Below are positions 17,087-26,606 of a DNA stretch of 64,000 nucleotides, piece by piece (the stretch's first letter is position 1; every line of letters starts with the position of its first letter). The notes beneath the pieces were generated by a model. The model worked only from the letters and a program-made list of their open reading frames with translations. It searched no databases and was not told where the DNA came from. This DNA is from Acinetobacter vivianii (lineage in GTDB: Bacteria > Pseudomonadota > Gammaproteobacteria > Pseudomonadales > Moraxellaceae). The position numbers and the translations under genes are program-made. The DNA lies in NCBI RefSeq assembly GCF_014635885.1, contig NZ_BMDR01000003.1, positions 310,001 to 374,000 of the forward strand, read 5' to 3'.

Positions 17087-18375
17087 GCAGGTTGCTCCAT
17101 TGCTGTTACGCGATTTGTATTCAATGCGACAAAACCTTGTTTCAAGATTTCTAGACCTTGACGGAATTGTTCAGCGGGAATCGTTAATGGATATAGGAAA
17201 CGAATAACGTTACCGTATTTACCGCAAGTTAGGAGTAACAAACCGTTTTCCATTGCATAGTTTTGTACAGCTTTTGCTTGCTCAGCTGTTTCCAGCTCAA
17301 CCGCCACCATCGATCCGAGTGCACGAATATCGGTAACCACATCACCCGATTCCGGCTGAATATTTTTAAGTACAGCAACCAATTCAGCACCCAGTTCATT
17401 GGCACGTTCGCACAGCTTTTCTTGTTCAATCGCATCAATCACGGCATGGGCTGCCGCAACCGCAATCGGGTTGCCTGCATAGGTTCCACCGAGACCGCCT
17501 GGGTTTGGTGCATCCATGACTTCGGCACGTCCAACCACACCAGAAATTGGGAAACCACCACCTAGGCTTTTCGCCATCGTGATCAGATCGGCTTTGGTTT
17601 CAAAATGATTCATGGCAAACAGTTTGCCTGTACGTGCAAAACCAGTTTGTACTTCATCGGCCACCAGTAAAATACCATGCTTGTCACATAAGGCACGTAA
17701 ACGCTTTAAAAACTCGGCAGGCACCACATTGAAACCGCCTTCACCTTGTACTGGCTCTAGAACAATCGCCGCCACGTCATGCGGTGCAATGTCTTCACTG
17801 AAAATATCTTCAACACTGGCAATGGCTGCATCGACGCTAATGCCTTTGGCTGGCACAGGGTAACGGGCATGAAACACACCTGCTGGCATCACCCCAAAAT
17901 CGCGTTTGTATGGTGCTGTTTTACCTGTCATTGCCATGGTCATGAATGAACGACCGTGGAAACCATTACCAAAAGTAATAATGCCATGACGGCCTGTATA
18001 TGAACGTGCAATTTTCACGGCATTCTCAACCGCTTCGGCACCCGTGGTAAAGAAAGCAGACTTGGCTGCACCCGCAATCGGTGCGCGTTCATTAATCCGT
18101 TCAGCCAAAGCCACATAACTTTCGTAAGGGGTCACCTGATAAGCGGTATGAGTAAACTTGCTGAGTTGCTCAGTCACTGCGGCAATCACCTTGGGATGAC
18201 GATGACCTGTATTTAGAACCGCAATACCACCTGCAAAATCGATAAACGCATTGCCATCCTTGTCCCAAATTGTTGCATTTTCTGCTTTTGCTGCATACCA
18301 CTGGCACATTACGCCCACACCACGCGGTGTTGCTTGCTGTTTACGTGTGTTAAGTGCAGAATGTTGATCGTTCAT
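17083..18375 (-). CDS. gabT: 4-aminobutyrate (GABA) aminotransferase
   Basis: 430 residues, class III PLP aminotransferase. It moves the amino group of GABA to 2-oxoglutarate, giving succinate semialdehyde. The PLP lysine is Lys269 in MAKSLGGGFP, and DEVQTGFARTG at 240-250 provides the cofactor Asp240. The length is normal. It is the first gene of gabTD, divergent from the MocR/GabR-type regulator across a 154-base region that should hold both promoters and the regulator sites. Confidence 0.95.
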   Translation of the reverse strand: MNDQHSALNTRKQQATPRGVGVMCQWYAAKAENATIWDKDGNAFIDFAGGIAVLNTGHRHPKVIAAVTEQLSKFTHTAYQVTPYESYVALAERINERAPIAGAAKSAFFTTGAEAVENAVKIARSYTGRHGIITFGNGFHGRSFMTMAMTGKTAPYKRDFGVMPAGVFHARYPVPAKGISVDAAIASVEDIFSEDIAPHDVAAIVLEPVQGEGGFNVVPAEFLKRLRALCDKHGILLVADEVQTGFARTGKLFAMNHFETKADLITMAKSLGGGFPISGVVGRAEVMDAPNPGGLGGTYAGNPIAVAAAHAVIDAIEQEKLCERANELGAELVAVLKNIQPESGDVVTDIRALGSMVAVELETAEQAKAVQNYAMENGLLLLTCGKYGNVIRFLYPLTIPAEQFRQGLEILKQGFVALNTNRVTAMEQPA

Positions 18376-18529
18376 TTAATTCCCTCATATTTTCATCATC
18401 AATTACAGTGTTGCCCGACATCCAGCTCGGTTTTTTTCAGGATGTTTTACAAGGACTGTCTATACCTGTAATTTCGCGCGTATGAAGGCCAGTGACGAGA
18501 GCCACTTTTAAATTGAAGGAGAGAGCCAA

Positions 18530-20029
18530 TTGCGTAGTTTACTTGGAGATCATTTATTACAACGTCTCCAACAGGACATGGAAGGAAAACTACATCAGCG
18601 CTTATTTCGCTGTTTACGCGGGGCCATTATCGAAGGTGTAATCCAGCCCAAAACGCGTTTACCCGCTTCACGTGATTTAGCCAGTGAAATTCATGTCTCC
18701 CGTAATACGGTGCTTTCAGCCTATGAGCAACTTCAGGCCGAAGGCTATCTTGAGGCACGTACAGGTCATGGCACCTGGGTGGCAGAACATCTTCCCGAAG
18801 CCTTTTTAAATACCAAGACAAATAAAAAACAAGCGCCGATTGCTCAGCAACAAACCTCGTTTGTGTTGTCACAACGAGGTTCAAGTTTATTGGGCTATGC
18901 CGCGGCCTCTCCGCATCAATGGGGGGCTTTTGTCCCTGGTGCGCCCGATGTAACAGAGTTTCCACATCATATTTTCAGCCGTATTCAAGCTCGACTCAGC
19001 CGTGAACCCGATATTAACCGACTGATTTATAGCAGTGCGGGTGGTTGTATTGAACTGCGCAGTGCCTTGGCAGACTATTTACGTGTTGCCCGTTCAGTCC
19101 ACTGCGATGCTGACCAGATTATTATTACCGAAGGCATCCATCAGGCGATTGATCTGGTCTCACGAGCGCTGAGTGATATCGGGGATCGTGTCTGGATTGA
19201 AGACCCTGCATATTGGGGCATGCGGAATACCTTAAGGATCAATGGACTGGATATTCAACCCATGCCTGTCGATGCCGAAGGAATTATTCCAGAGGAACAG
19301 CCTGCACAACCACCTAAACTGATTTTTGTGACACCCTCACATCAATATCCGCTCGGTTCGCATTTAAGTCTAGACAGAAGAAAACAGTTGATCCAGATCG
19401 CGCGTCAGCATCACAGCTGGATTGTTGAAGATGATTATGACAGTGAATTCCGCTTCTCAGGACAGCCTTATCCTTCCCTGCAAGGTCTGGAAAATGATGC
19501 ACCTGTGATTTACATGGGCACTTTTAGTAAAACCATTTATCCCTCATTACGCATCGGTTATGTGGTGGTGCCTAAACCGCTATTTTCACCTTTACGGATT
19601 GTGGCGGCAGAATTATATCGGGGTGGACATCTGCTTGAGCAAAAAGCCCTCGCTGAATTTATTCGTGAAGGCCATTATGAAGCACATATCCGTCGCATGC
19701 GTTTGCTCTATGGCAAACGACGTGATTACTTGGTCAGCCTGATTAATCGATATTTGGGGACAGAATTTTTGCATGAATATGATGAAGCAGCAGGCTTGCA
19801 TCTGGTGCTCAAACTTCCTGCCCAATGCGATGATGTTGCCGTTGCAGCCACCGCCCTAGAACGTGGCGTCAAGGTGCGCGCACTGTCACAATATTATATG
19901 CACTCCCATGCTCATGCACAGCGTGGACTGTTGATGGGCTTTGCCTGTGTCAATGAAAAAGACATGGTGATGGCCTTTGGTGTGTTATTACAATGTCTAC
20001 GCGAAACAGGTGTGGCGACATTGTCTTAA
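18530..20029 (+). CDS. gabR: MocR/GabR-type regulator (GntR HTH fused to aminotransferase-like domain)
   Basis: 499 residues. A GntR-type winged helix covers about residues 20-86 (LPASRDLASEIHVSRNTVLSAY), then a linker and an aminotransferase-fold domain with PLP lysine Lys334 in FSKTIYPSLRIGY. GabR-type proteins sense GABA through PLP and activate gabTD. TTG 18530 is the start: AAGGAG stands eight bases before it and the HTH would be incomplete from later codons. It is divergent from gabT and convergent with gabP. The role as GABA regulator is inferred from this context. Confidence 0.9.
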   Translation: MRSLLGDHLLQRLQQDMEGKLHQRLFRCLRGAIIEGVIQPKTRLPASRDLASEIHVSRNTVLSAYEQLQAEGYLEARTGHGTWVAEHLPEAFLNTKTNKKQAPIAQQQTSFVLSQRGSSLLGYAAASPHQWGAFVPGAPDVTEFPHHIFSRIQARLSREPDINRLIYSSAGGCIELRSALADYLRVARSVHCDADQIIITEGIHQAIDLVSRALSDIGDRVWIEDPAYWGMRNTLRINGLDIQPMPVDAEGIIPEEQPAQPPKLIFVTPSHQYPLGSHLSLDRRKQLIQIARQHHSWIVEDDYDSEFRFSGQPYPSLQGLENDAPVIYMGTFSKTIYPSLRIGYVVVPKPLFSPLRIVAAELYRGGHLLEQKALAEFIREGHYEAHIRRMRLLYGKRRDYLVSLINRYLGTEFLHEYDEAAGLHLVLKLPAQCDDVAVAATALERGVKVRALSQYYMHSHAHAQRGLLMGFACVNEKDMVMAFGVLLQCLRETGVATLS

Positions 20030-20037
20030 ATAAAAAA

Positions 20038-20067
20038 ATAGAGAATCTCAATCATGAGATTCTCTAT
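20038..20067 (-). terminator. Terminator of gabP
   Basis: ATAGAGAATCTCA pairs perfectly with TGAGATTCTCTAT around ATCA. The T-rich tail is on the minus strand, so it ends gabP transcripts. Confidence 0.88.
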
Positions 20068-20093
20068 GGATTTAAACTATCGTTCATGCATGT

Positions 20094-21530
20094 TTAGATC
20101 GATTGTTTTTCCTGTATCAGGGCATTTTTCCCGACTTTCCCCTTATCCAATTTCTGTACTAGCACCCCCACCAATACAATCGCTAAGGCCAGCATTGAAG
20201 TATAGGTCACTTCCTTAAAATAAGTCCCTTCAATCAGCATCACTATCAGTGATCCAATAATAATGAATATCACGGCATAGGTAATCCATGGGAAAAACCA
20301 CATTTTAAAGTCGATATGCTTGCCTTCACGTTCGTATTTTTTACGCATTCGCAACTGGGAACAAGCAATCGCCAAATACACATATAAAGCAACCGTGCCT
20401 GTCGCCATCATCAGTACGTCATAAACATTCATACTTTCTGTAGCAGTTAAATAGACGGCAACAACAGCAAACAAACTGGAAAATAACACTCCAATCCACG
20501 GACTGCCCTGACGATTGGTCACCGCCAGACATTTTGGTGCATCACCACGTTTGGACAATGAAAATAACATACGCGAACAGGTGTACAGTGCCGAGTTAAA
20601 GCAGCTACAAACAGAGGTTAGCACCACGAAATTCACAATATGACGTGCTTCAGGAATGCCAAGTGCTGTCAGGGTAACGCTATACGTTCCCCACGTCGGA
20701 TCTTTTAATAAAGGGTTGTCATGTGGAATCAAACAGACCGTAATCAACATTGATCCAACATAGAATAATAAAATACGCCAGACCACAGAATTCGACGCTT
20801 TGCGAATTTCTTTTTCAGGACTTTTGGCTTCCGCAGCAGCCACCGTGACAATTTCAGCACCGACATAGGCAAACATCACACCCAATAAAGCGGTAATGAC
20901 TGGCGCGATACCATTAGGCATAAATTCTTGTTGAAATAAGCCTCCTGAACTCGCCGTCTGTGCAATCTCACCCCACGGCCATAGATGTAAAATGGCTAAA
21001 CTGCCAATCACCAAAAAGATAATAATGGCAACAACCTTGATCAGGGCAAACCAGAATTCAAATTCCCCATAGCTTTTGACGTCTTTTAGATTGACCCAGA
21101 TCAAGGACACAATCACAAGTAACATGTAGCCCCAGATCGGAATAAAAGGAAACCAGCTATGCAGAATCTTCCCTGCCACATAGGCTTCCCATCCCATCAA
21201 CAATGTCCAGAAACACCAGTACAGCCAGCCAATTGAGAAACCTGCCCAACGTCCGATGGCACGATCCGCATAAGTCGAGAATGAACCACTATCAGGATTC
21301 AGCACTGCCATTTCACCAAGCATGCGCATAATGAACAGAACCAGCAGCCCGCCTAAGGCATAAGCCAGAATAACAGCTGGGCCCGCGGAGTAAATAACGT
21401 TACCCGAACCAACGAATAAGGCACCACCAATCACACCTGCAATGGAGATCATGGTTAGATGGCGCGACTTCAATCCACTTTGTAAACCTTGCGGCCGATT
21501 GGCCTCAGAACAGTCTGGATGTGCTGCCAT
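20094..21530 (-). CDS. gabP: GABA permease (APC superfamily)
   Basis: 478 residues with about twelve membrane helices. The APC amino-acid transporter start RHLTMISIAGVIGGALFVGSG (about residues 23-43) is intact. It fits amino-acid:proton symporters of the GabP/AnsP type; GABA as substrate is inferred from its place beside gabR and gabTD. Upstream lies a broken duplicate of the gabR start, so gabP may once have been divergent from a second regulator copy. Confidence 0.88.
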   Translation of the reverse strand: MAAHPDCSEANRPQGLQSGLKSRHLTMISIAGVIGGALFVGSGNVIYSAGPAVILAYALGGLLVLFIMRMLGEMAVLNPDSGSFSTYADRAIGRWAGFSIGWLYWCFWTLLMGWEAYVAGKILHSWFPFIPIWGYMLLVIVSLIWVNLKDVKSYGEFEFWFALIKVVAIIIFLVIGSLAILHLWPWGEIAQTASSGGLFQQEFMPNGIAPVITALLGVMFAYVGAEIVTVAAAEAKSPEKEIRKASNSVVWRILLFYVGSMLITVCLIPHDNPLLKDPTWGTYSVTLTALGIPEARHIVNFVVLTSVCSCFNSALYTCSRMLFSLSKRGDAPKCLAVTNRQGSPWIGVLFSSLFAVVAVYLTATESMNVYDVLMMATGTVALYVYLAIACSQLRMRKKYEREGKHIDFKMWFFPWITYAVIFIIIGSLIVMLIEGTYFKEVTYTSMLALAIVLVGVLVQKLDKGKVGKNALIQEKQSI

Positions 21531-21706
21531 ATTATTTTCCTTAATCTAAGGAGAATATCCCCACCTCAGAACAGTGCATTCTGAAATAAAAAATACCCTC
21601 AAAAAATTTAGTCGTTTTGTTCATCATCCATTCATGGATATTTATATGACTAAACCGACGCTTCCGTATGCATACGTCCAATACACTTAATTTGTCGGTT
21701 CGACAG

Positions 21707-21796
21707 CAAAGAAACGAGAGCCATTTTTATAATAAAAGAGAGGGCCAATTGCAGGATTTACTATCAACATTGCACATTTTCAAATCGGATGTTTAA
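21707..21796 (+). pseudogene. Remnant of a MocR/GabR gene start upstream of gabP
   Basis: Fifty bases here align with the gabR leader at 18494-18543: ACGAGAGCCA, the purine-rich ribosome site and CCAATTG start all recur, with roughly three quarters of positions identical. From TTG 21749 the frame reads MQDLLSTLHIF and stops after 15 codons, compared with MRSLLGDHLLQ in the intact gene. It therefore looks like a decayed duplicate. It may alternatively be a conserved regulatory segment. Confidence 0.6.
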
Positions 21797-21900
21797 GCGT
21801 GCTATTTAATTTGGTTTTTAGAATCAAATGATTGAAATCATCTCAAGAGGGATGCTACGAAGCGGGTTATAAGGATGTCTGGTGCTGGCAATTATCCAAT

Positions 21901-21937
21901 AAAAAAGCGAGGTATAACCGAAGTTATCCTCGCTTTT
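21901..21937 (-). terminator. Terminator of ssb
   Basis: AAAAGCGAGG pairs with CCTCGCTTTT, extended by TAAC/GTTA around CGAA. The minus-strand tail is a run of T. Confidence 0.88.
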
Positions 21938-21954
21938 GAGCGTCTGATTTGGGC

Positions 21955-22530
21955 TTAGAACGGTAAGTCGTCATCTAAGTCCGCAGGTGCTGCAGCTGGT
22001 TGCGGTGCTGCTTTTGGTGTATTAAAACCATTCCCTGCTTGAGGGCTACCCGCATAATTGCCTTGGTTGCCGCCGTTAAAGCCGCCATTCTGGTTGTTAT
22101 TATTGTTATAACCCGTGTTTTGGTAGCCGCCGCCTTGATTATTATTGTTGTTAAAGCGTGGTTGATTAAAATCGCCACCGCTTTGCTCACCTTGCTGACG
22201 CGTATCAAGCATTTGCATCTGGTCGCCACGGATTTCAGTGCTATAACGTTCCTGACCATTTTGGTCTGTCCATTGACGTGTACGCAATGAACCTTCGATA
22301 TAAACTTTTGAGCCTTTACGTAGATATTGTTGAGCAATTTCCCCTAAACGGTTATGCAACACGATACGATGCCATTCCGTTTGCTCTTTACGTTCACCCG
22401 TACTTTTGTCCATCCACGACTCACTCGTTGCGATCGAGAATTGAGTGAGAGAACCTCCATTCGGGAAGGTTTTTGTTTCTGGATCTCGTCCTAAAGTACC
22501 TACTAAAATAACTTTATTCACACCACGCAT
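21955..22530 (-). CDS. ssb: Single-stranded DNA-binding protein
   Basis: 191 residues. The OB fold spans about residues 1-110 ([20 protein letters not shown]), followed by a low-complexity Gly/Asn/Gln linker (about 115-180) and the acidic tip DDDLPF at 186-191 that binds RecO, PriA, RecJ and other partners. It coats single-stranded DNA in replication and repair. It is preceded by the YajR-like transporter on the same strand with a 51-base gap. There is no LexA-type box, which is expected because Acinetobacter lacks LexA. Confidence 0.96.
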   Translation of the reverse strand: MRGVNKVILVGTLGRDPETKTFPNGGSLTQFSIATSESWMDKSTGERKEQTEWHRIVLHNRLGEIAQQYLRKGSKVYIEGSLRTRQWTDQNGQERYSTEIRGDQMQMLDTRQQGEQSGGDFNQPRFNNNNNQGGGYQNTGYNNNNNQNGGFNGGNQGNYAGSPQAGNGFNTPKAAPQPAAAPADLDDDLPF

Positions 22531-22581
22531 TAGCTGTCTTCATCCTATATATTTATATGTTTCACTTTATAAGAGTTATGA

Positions 22582-23943
22582 TCAAATGGCTACCTCTTTG
22601 CCAATCAAGTGCGTTAAATCTTGTCGCCCAGCATCATCTATGCACTGTTTATCGACTTTAATATAAGCAACTTGTTGTTCAGGCATCACCACGACTTCTT
22701 CAATACCACGAATTGCCAAAAGTTTTGAAGTCCATTCGTCAGTTTGTACCGTCTGAGGTAAAGGCAATACAATTGAGGATAGATATCTTGGCTGTGCCAA
22801 TCCAAAACTAATCAGCAGCCATATTATAGCAATCCCCGTCAACACACTCCACCCGAGCGCAGTATTCTGCATCATCAAAAGTTGCCCGCCCAAGGTACCA
22901 CCAAAGAAAGCGCCGAGGAACTGGCTACTGGCATTCACCCCCATCGCAGTCGCTTTTGACTGGATCGGCGCGGCCTTAGACAACCATGATGGCAATAATG
23001 CTTCCATCACGTTAAATGCAATAAAGAATAGACCCAATCCAGCCAGTAATACGTATTTTGATTCATAGCCAAAAATCAGGATCAGTAAGCCACCGATAAT
23101 CCCTGCAATGGCAGTGAGAAAAATCCCCCGCATCTTGCGATATTTTTCTGCAATGATAATGCTTGGAAAAGCAAAGAACAGACTGATCACCAAGAGCGGC
23201 AAATAGACTAAACCATGCTTTGCCAATGGAATTCCTGCATATTCAATGAGCTGTGAAGGCACATAGATAAACATCGCAGTCAGCAATAAATGCAGTGCAA
23301 AGACAGAGACATGTAGACGATTTAACTCGCCCATCTGGATGACTTGTTTCAGCTGATTCAGATAACCTTGCTGATAATTTCGATGGTGTCGCGTGACTTT
23401 AGGTACAAGCAATAGCATTGCTATGGCTGCCAAGCCCATAATCGTGGTCACAAAGAATAGACCAGAAATACCAACCAGACTGGTAAGCCACGGCCCCAAA
23501 CTGAAAGCCACCACAAAAGACATTCCAATACTCATGCCCATAGCAGCCATGGCTTTGGTACGTTGTTCTTCTCGTGTGACATCTGCCAGTAATGCCATCA
23601 CCACCGCTGAAACTGCACCTGCACCTGCAATGGCACGACCAATAATCACGCCATAAATGGTGTCCGATAAACCTGCAATTGCCCCACCGATTGCAAACAG
23701 CAACAGTCCAAGCACCACCAGAGGCTTACGACTAAAACGGTCTGCCAGTAAGCTAAATGGAATCTGTAAAATTGCCTGTGTTAAGCCATATACCCCGACC
23801 GCAAGACCAATTAAGGCTGGCGTCGCATATTGATAGGATTGTCCTGCCACTGAAAAGACAGGAATAATCATGAACAAGCCCAACATGCGTAAGGCAAAAA
23901 TGCTACTTAAGGCAAAGGTTGAACGGCGTTCTAAAGCATTCAT
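22582..23943 (-). CDS. YajR-like major facilitator transporter with C-terminal cytoplasmic domain
   Basis: 453 residues: twelve membrane helices to about residue 385, then a soluble tail of about 65 residues (DEWTSKLLAIRGIEEVVVMP) with a ferredoxin-like alternation of strands and helices. Length and tail match E. coli YajR and its YAM domain. MFS motif A, DRFSRKP, is at 68-74. It is probably a proton-driven exporter; the substrate is unknown. Position directly upstream of ssb may be accidental. Confidence 0.85.
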   Translation of the reverse strand: MNALERRSTFALSSIFALRMLGLFMIIPVFSVAGQSYQYATPALIGLAVGVYGLTQAILQIPFSLLADRFSRKPLVVLGLLLFAIGGAIAGLSDTIYGVIIGRAIAGAGAVSAVVMALLADVTREEQRTKAMAAMGMSIGMSFVVAFSLGPWLTSLVGISGLFFVTTIMGLAAIAMLLLVPKVTRHHRNYQQGYLNQLKQVIQMGELNRLHVSVFALHLLLTAMFIYVPSQLIEYAGIPLAKHGLVYLPLLVISLFFAFPSIIIAEKYRKMRGIFLTAIAGIIGGLLILIFGYESKYVLLAGLGLFFIAFNVMEALLPSWLSKAAPIQSKATAMGVNASSQFLGAFFGGTLGGQLLMMQNTALGWSVLTGIAIIWLLISFGLAQPRYLSSIVLPLPQTVQTDEWTSKLLAIRGIEEVVVMPEQQVAYIKVDKQCIDDAGRQDLTHLIGKEVAI

Positions 23944-24046
23944 TGTTGATAAGACACTATAACTGGCTCAGCGAATTATAAGCCATTCGCTTGCAAAGGT
24001 TGTAAGTTAGATCATGAAAATCACAATCTTTCTTCAGGGAAAAAAT

Positions 24047-24070
24047 AAAGGAGCGACATTCGCTCCTTTA
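24047..24070 (-). terminator. Terminator of the DUF475 gene
   Basis: TAAAGGAGCG pairs with CGCTCCTTTA around a four-base loop, with a T run on the minus strand. Confidence 0.85.
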
Positions 24071-24101
24071 CTTAACATAGCTGTTCAAGCTGAAAACAAG
24101 C

Positions 24102-25184
24102 TTAAGAGGCCTGATGTTCCCGCTTGCTGTACTGTATCGAGGCAATCACCGCCCAGACAATAAAGGCCACACCGATCAAGCCAGTCACGATTTCAGGTAC
24201 GTGCAAGCCAGTACCGCTAGCGATCATGATAAATGCCAAAGCACCAATCGCATAATGCGCGCCATGTTCAAGGAAGATATAAGCATCCAATGTGCCTTTC
24301 TCTACCAGATAAATCGTCATCGAACGGACAAAGATCGCACCAATCGCAAGGCCTAGCATGATGATCACGACATCGCTGGTAATCGCGAAGGCACCAATCA
24401 CACCATCAAAACTGAATGATGCATCAAGTACTTCGAGGTAAAGAAAACCACCAAAACCCGCTTTCACTACACCTGTCGCTGCGCCATTTGAGTCATGAGT
24501 CACGGCATTACCATTTTCATCAATTTCAGGTTCACCACCCAGCAAATGACTCAAAACTTGTACACCGATATACACCACGATGCCCCAGATACCCGCCATA
24601 GTCACGGCCAAACGAGATGATTCTTCTACGTTTGCAGCCATAATAATCATCGCGATCAATGCAAGGAAAACCGACATTGCAGGTACGCTAGCCAAATGCG
24701 CCAGTTTTGCTTCTAACCATTTAAACCAATGGGTTTCTTTGCCATCATCAAAGAAGAAGTTCAGGAATACCAGCAATAAGAACGTTCCACCAAAGGCTGC
24801 AATTTCAGCATGATGCTCCATTAAACGTTCTGAATAGGTTTTTGGATCATTTAAGGCCAATTTTGCAACTTCGATCATGCCCATATCTGCCGTCACGGCA
24901 ACGATCACTACAGGGAAAATCAAACGCATACCAAATACGGCAATCAGGATACCAACGGTTAAGAAAATCATCTTCCAGAAATGATCCCAGCCACGTAGAA
25001 CCGAGGCATTTACAACCGCATTATCAAACGATAAAGAGACTTCCATTACCGCCAGAATCGCAGTAATCGTCAAGGCTTTGAGCATGGTGGCTACGCCTGC
25101 TTCAGGCCCGTGCGTATAGCCCCAGTAGGCCGATAGTGCAAGACACACGACCGTAAAGAAAATTGAGAAACGAAAATGCTTCAT
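24102..25184 (-). CDS. DUF475 (TerC-related) integral membrane protein
   Basis: 360 residues with about nine membrane helices. The family motifs are the paired acidic helices EVSLSFDNAVVNA in the first half and EVLDASFSFDGVIGAFA in the second. They resemble TerC/MntX-type carriers, so a role in metal ion export or tellurium resistance is plausible but unproven. ATG 25184 is preceded by AAAGG; the TTG six codons upstream is less likely. It stands alone, divergent from tenA. Confidence 0.85.
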   Translation of the reverse strand: MKHFRFSIFFTVVCLALSAYWGYTHGPEAGVATMLKALTITAILAVMEVSLSFDNAVVNASVLRGWDHFWKMIFLTVGILIAVFGMRLIFPVVIVAVTADMGMIEVAKLALNDPKTYSERLMEHHAEIAAFGGTFLLLVFLNFFFDDGKETHWFKWLEAKLAHLASVPAMSVFLALIAMIIMAANVEESSRLAVTMAGIWGIVVYIGVQVLSHLLGGEPEIDENGNAVTHDSNGAATGVVKAGFGGFLYLEVLDASFSFDGVIGAFAITSDVVIIMLGLAIGAIFVRSMTIYLVEKGTLDAYIFLEHGAHYAIGALAFIMIASGTGLHVPEIVTGLIGVAFIVWAVIASIQYSKREHQAS

Positions 25185-25356
25185 GAGCAGCCTTTTATTC
25201 AAATAGTCGGGTTATAAAAATGTGTCTATTGTAGGCGAGTTTGAGTTGAAATAGACAAAAGATTGTTGCACTTATTTTGAAGAAAATTTTATCTTCAGCA
25301 GACTCTGCTATAGTGCTGGCAGGTTTATTTATCGTGTTTTTTAATAGGTTCAATCC

Positions 25357-26031
25357 ATGACGTTTTCTCAAGATGTTTGGCAACGTAATCAAGACTTATA
25401 TCAAAAAATATTAGCATTGCCTTTTAATCAAGAACTTGCAGCAGGGACATTAGATCGTGAAGTCTTTTGTCACTATGTCATTCAAGATGCACATTACCTA
25501 CTAGCCTATGGTCGTGCACTGGCTGTGGCTGCGGCAAAAGCCTATGAAGCCGATGATGTGATCCAGTTTTCTGAAGCAGCAAAAATCGCCATTATTGTAG
25601 AACGCAGTTTGCATAATGATTTTATGCAAGAATTTGATGTGAGCAAAACCGAGTTTGAGAGTACGCCGCTTACTCTTGCTTGCCATCATTACACTTCTTT
25701 CCTCACTGCCACAGCATGGTCAGAAAGCTATCCTGTTATTTTGGCTGCCTTGCTGCCATGTTTCTGGATTTATGCCGAAGTGGGCAAAGACATTATCAAC
25801 CAATCTGTTGAAAATAATCCGTATCAGGCATGGATTGATACCTATGCAGGTGAGGAATTTAATACCGCAGTACGTAACGTGATTGCAACTGTAGATAAAG
25901 TGGCTGCACGTTGTGATGAGGATACCTTAGCGAAAATGCATGCCGCCTATACTATGGGTGCAAAACTGGAATGGTTATTCTGGGATAGCGCCTATCAGCA
26001 ACGTCAATGGCTAGGTCTGGATCAGGCTTAA
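25357..26031 (+). CDS. tenA: Aminopyrimidine aminohydrolase / thiaminase II TenA
   Basis: 224 residues, all-helical TenA/PQQC fold. It salvages thiamin breakdown products by hydrolysing aminopyrimidines to HMP. The catalytic set occurs at exactly the usual numbers: Asp44, Cys135 (LLPCFWIYAEVG) and Glu205 (AKLEWLFWD). No THI-box riboswitch was recognised in the short upstream region. Confidence 0.92.
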   Translation: MTFSQDVWQRNQDLYQKILALPFNQELAAGTLDREVFCHYVIQDAHYLLAYGRALAVAAAKAYEADDVIQFSEAAKIAIIVERSLHNDFMQEFDVSKTEFESTPLTLACHHYTSFLTATAWSESYPVILAALLPCFWIYAEVGKDIINQSVENNPYQAWIDTYAGEEFNTAVRNVIATVDKVAARCDEDTLAKMHAAYTMGAKLEWLFWDSAYQQRQWLGLDQA

Positions 26032-26063
26032 ACCCCTTCACCTGCACTTTTCTCTAGACATAA

Positions 26064-26086
26064 AAAAGCCCCAATTAAGGGGCTTA
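26064..26086. terminator. Terminator between tenA and the DUF1304 gene
   Basis: AAGCCCC pairs with GGGGCTT around AATTA. The T run is on the minus strand, so it works best for the DUF1304 operon. Confidence 0.7.
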
Positions 26087-26183
26087 GTCGTATATCGTAT
26101 CGTCCGATATACTGTATGAGGCTCATCTCAAACTGGGCGCATTAAAACATAAATCCGTCCAGCTGCCTACTTATATCTCTCGA

Positions 26184-26537
26184 CTAAAAAACATTCACCA
26201 CAATTAAAGCAATCAATGCTGGCACAGCCTGAATGTAAATAATCTTCTTGCTGGCAGTCAAACCACCATAGATTCCAGCGATCAGCACACAACCCAAAAA
26301 GAAATTGGCAATCGCGATAGCATAACTTGCAGGCGCCAGTAATGACCAGAATAAACCTGCTGCAAGAAAACCATTATACAGCCCCTGATTTTGTGCCAAC
26401 ACTTTGGTGAGCTGTGCTTTTTCCAGACTATTGCCAAAGGCTTTTAAACCATAAGGTTTGTCCCACAAAAACATTTCCAGCACAAGAATATAGACGTGTA
26501 ATAAGGCAATGAGCCCAATCAATAACGATCCAATCAT
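26184..26537 (-). CDS. DUF1304 family membrane protein
   Basis: 117 residues with four hydrophobic helices and the family pattern LHVYILVLEMFLW near the start, NQGLYNGFLAAGL in the middle. Function unknown. ATG 26537 is chosen because AAAGGA lies upstream; the longer frame to 26585 overlaps it. It follows the oxidoreductase gene by about 70 bases and may be the last gene of a TetR-controlled unit. Confidence 0.85.
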   Translation of the reverse strand: MIGSLLIGLIALLHVYILVLEMFLWDKPYGLKAFGNSLEKAQLTKVLAQNQGLYNGFLAAGLFWSLLAPASYAIAIANFFLGCVLIAGIYGGLTASKKIIYIQAVPALIALIVVNVF

Positions 26538-26606
26538 CTGATTATCCTTTTTATAATGACGACATAGCGAATGAACCAGCCTCACGGCTGGCAGTATTGA
26601 TTTAAC

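Larger units (their letters stand above)
21531..21954. other. Region upstream of gabP
   Basis: About 420 bases. A perfect 12-base palindrome CGTATGCATACG lies near 21665-21676 and may be an operator of gabP. The rest holds the gabR-like remnant and the ssb terminator. No gene is supported. Confidence 0.5.

Noticed and set aside
22582-22720. Fusion of a second gene to the YajR-like transporter
   Set aside because: The C-terminal soluble tail is the normal cytoplasmic domain of this family.
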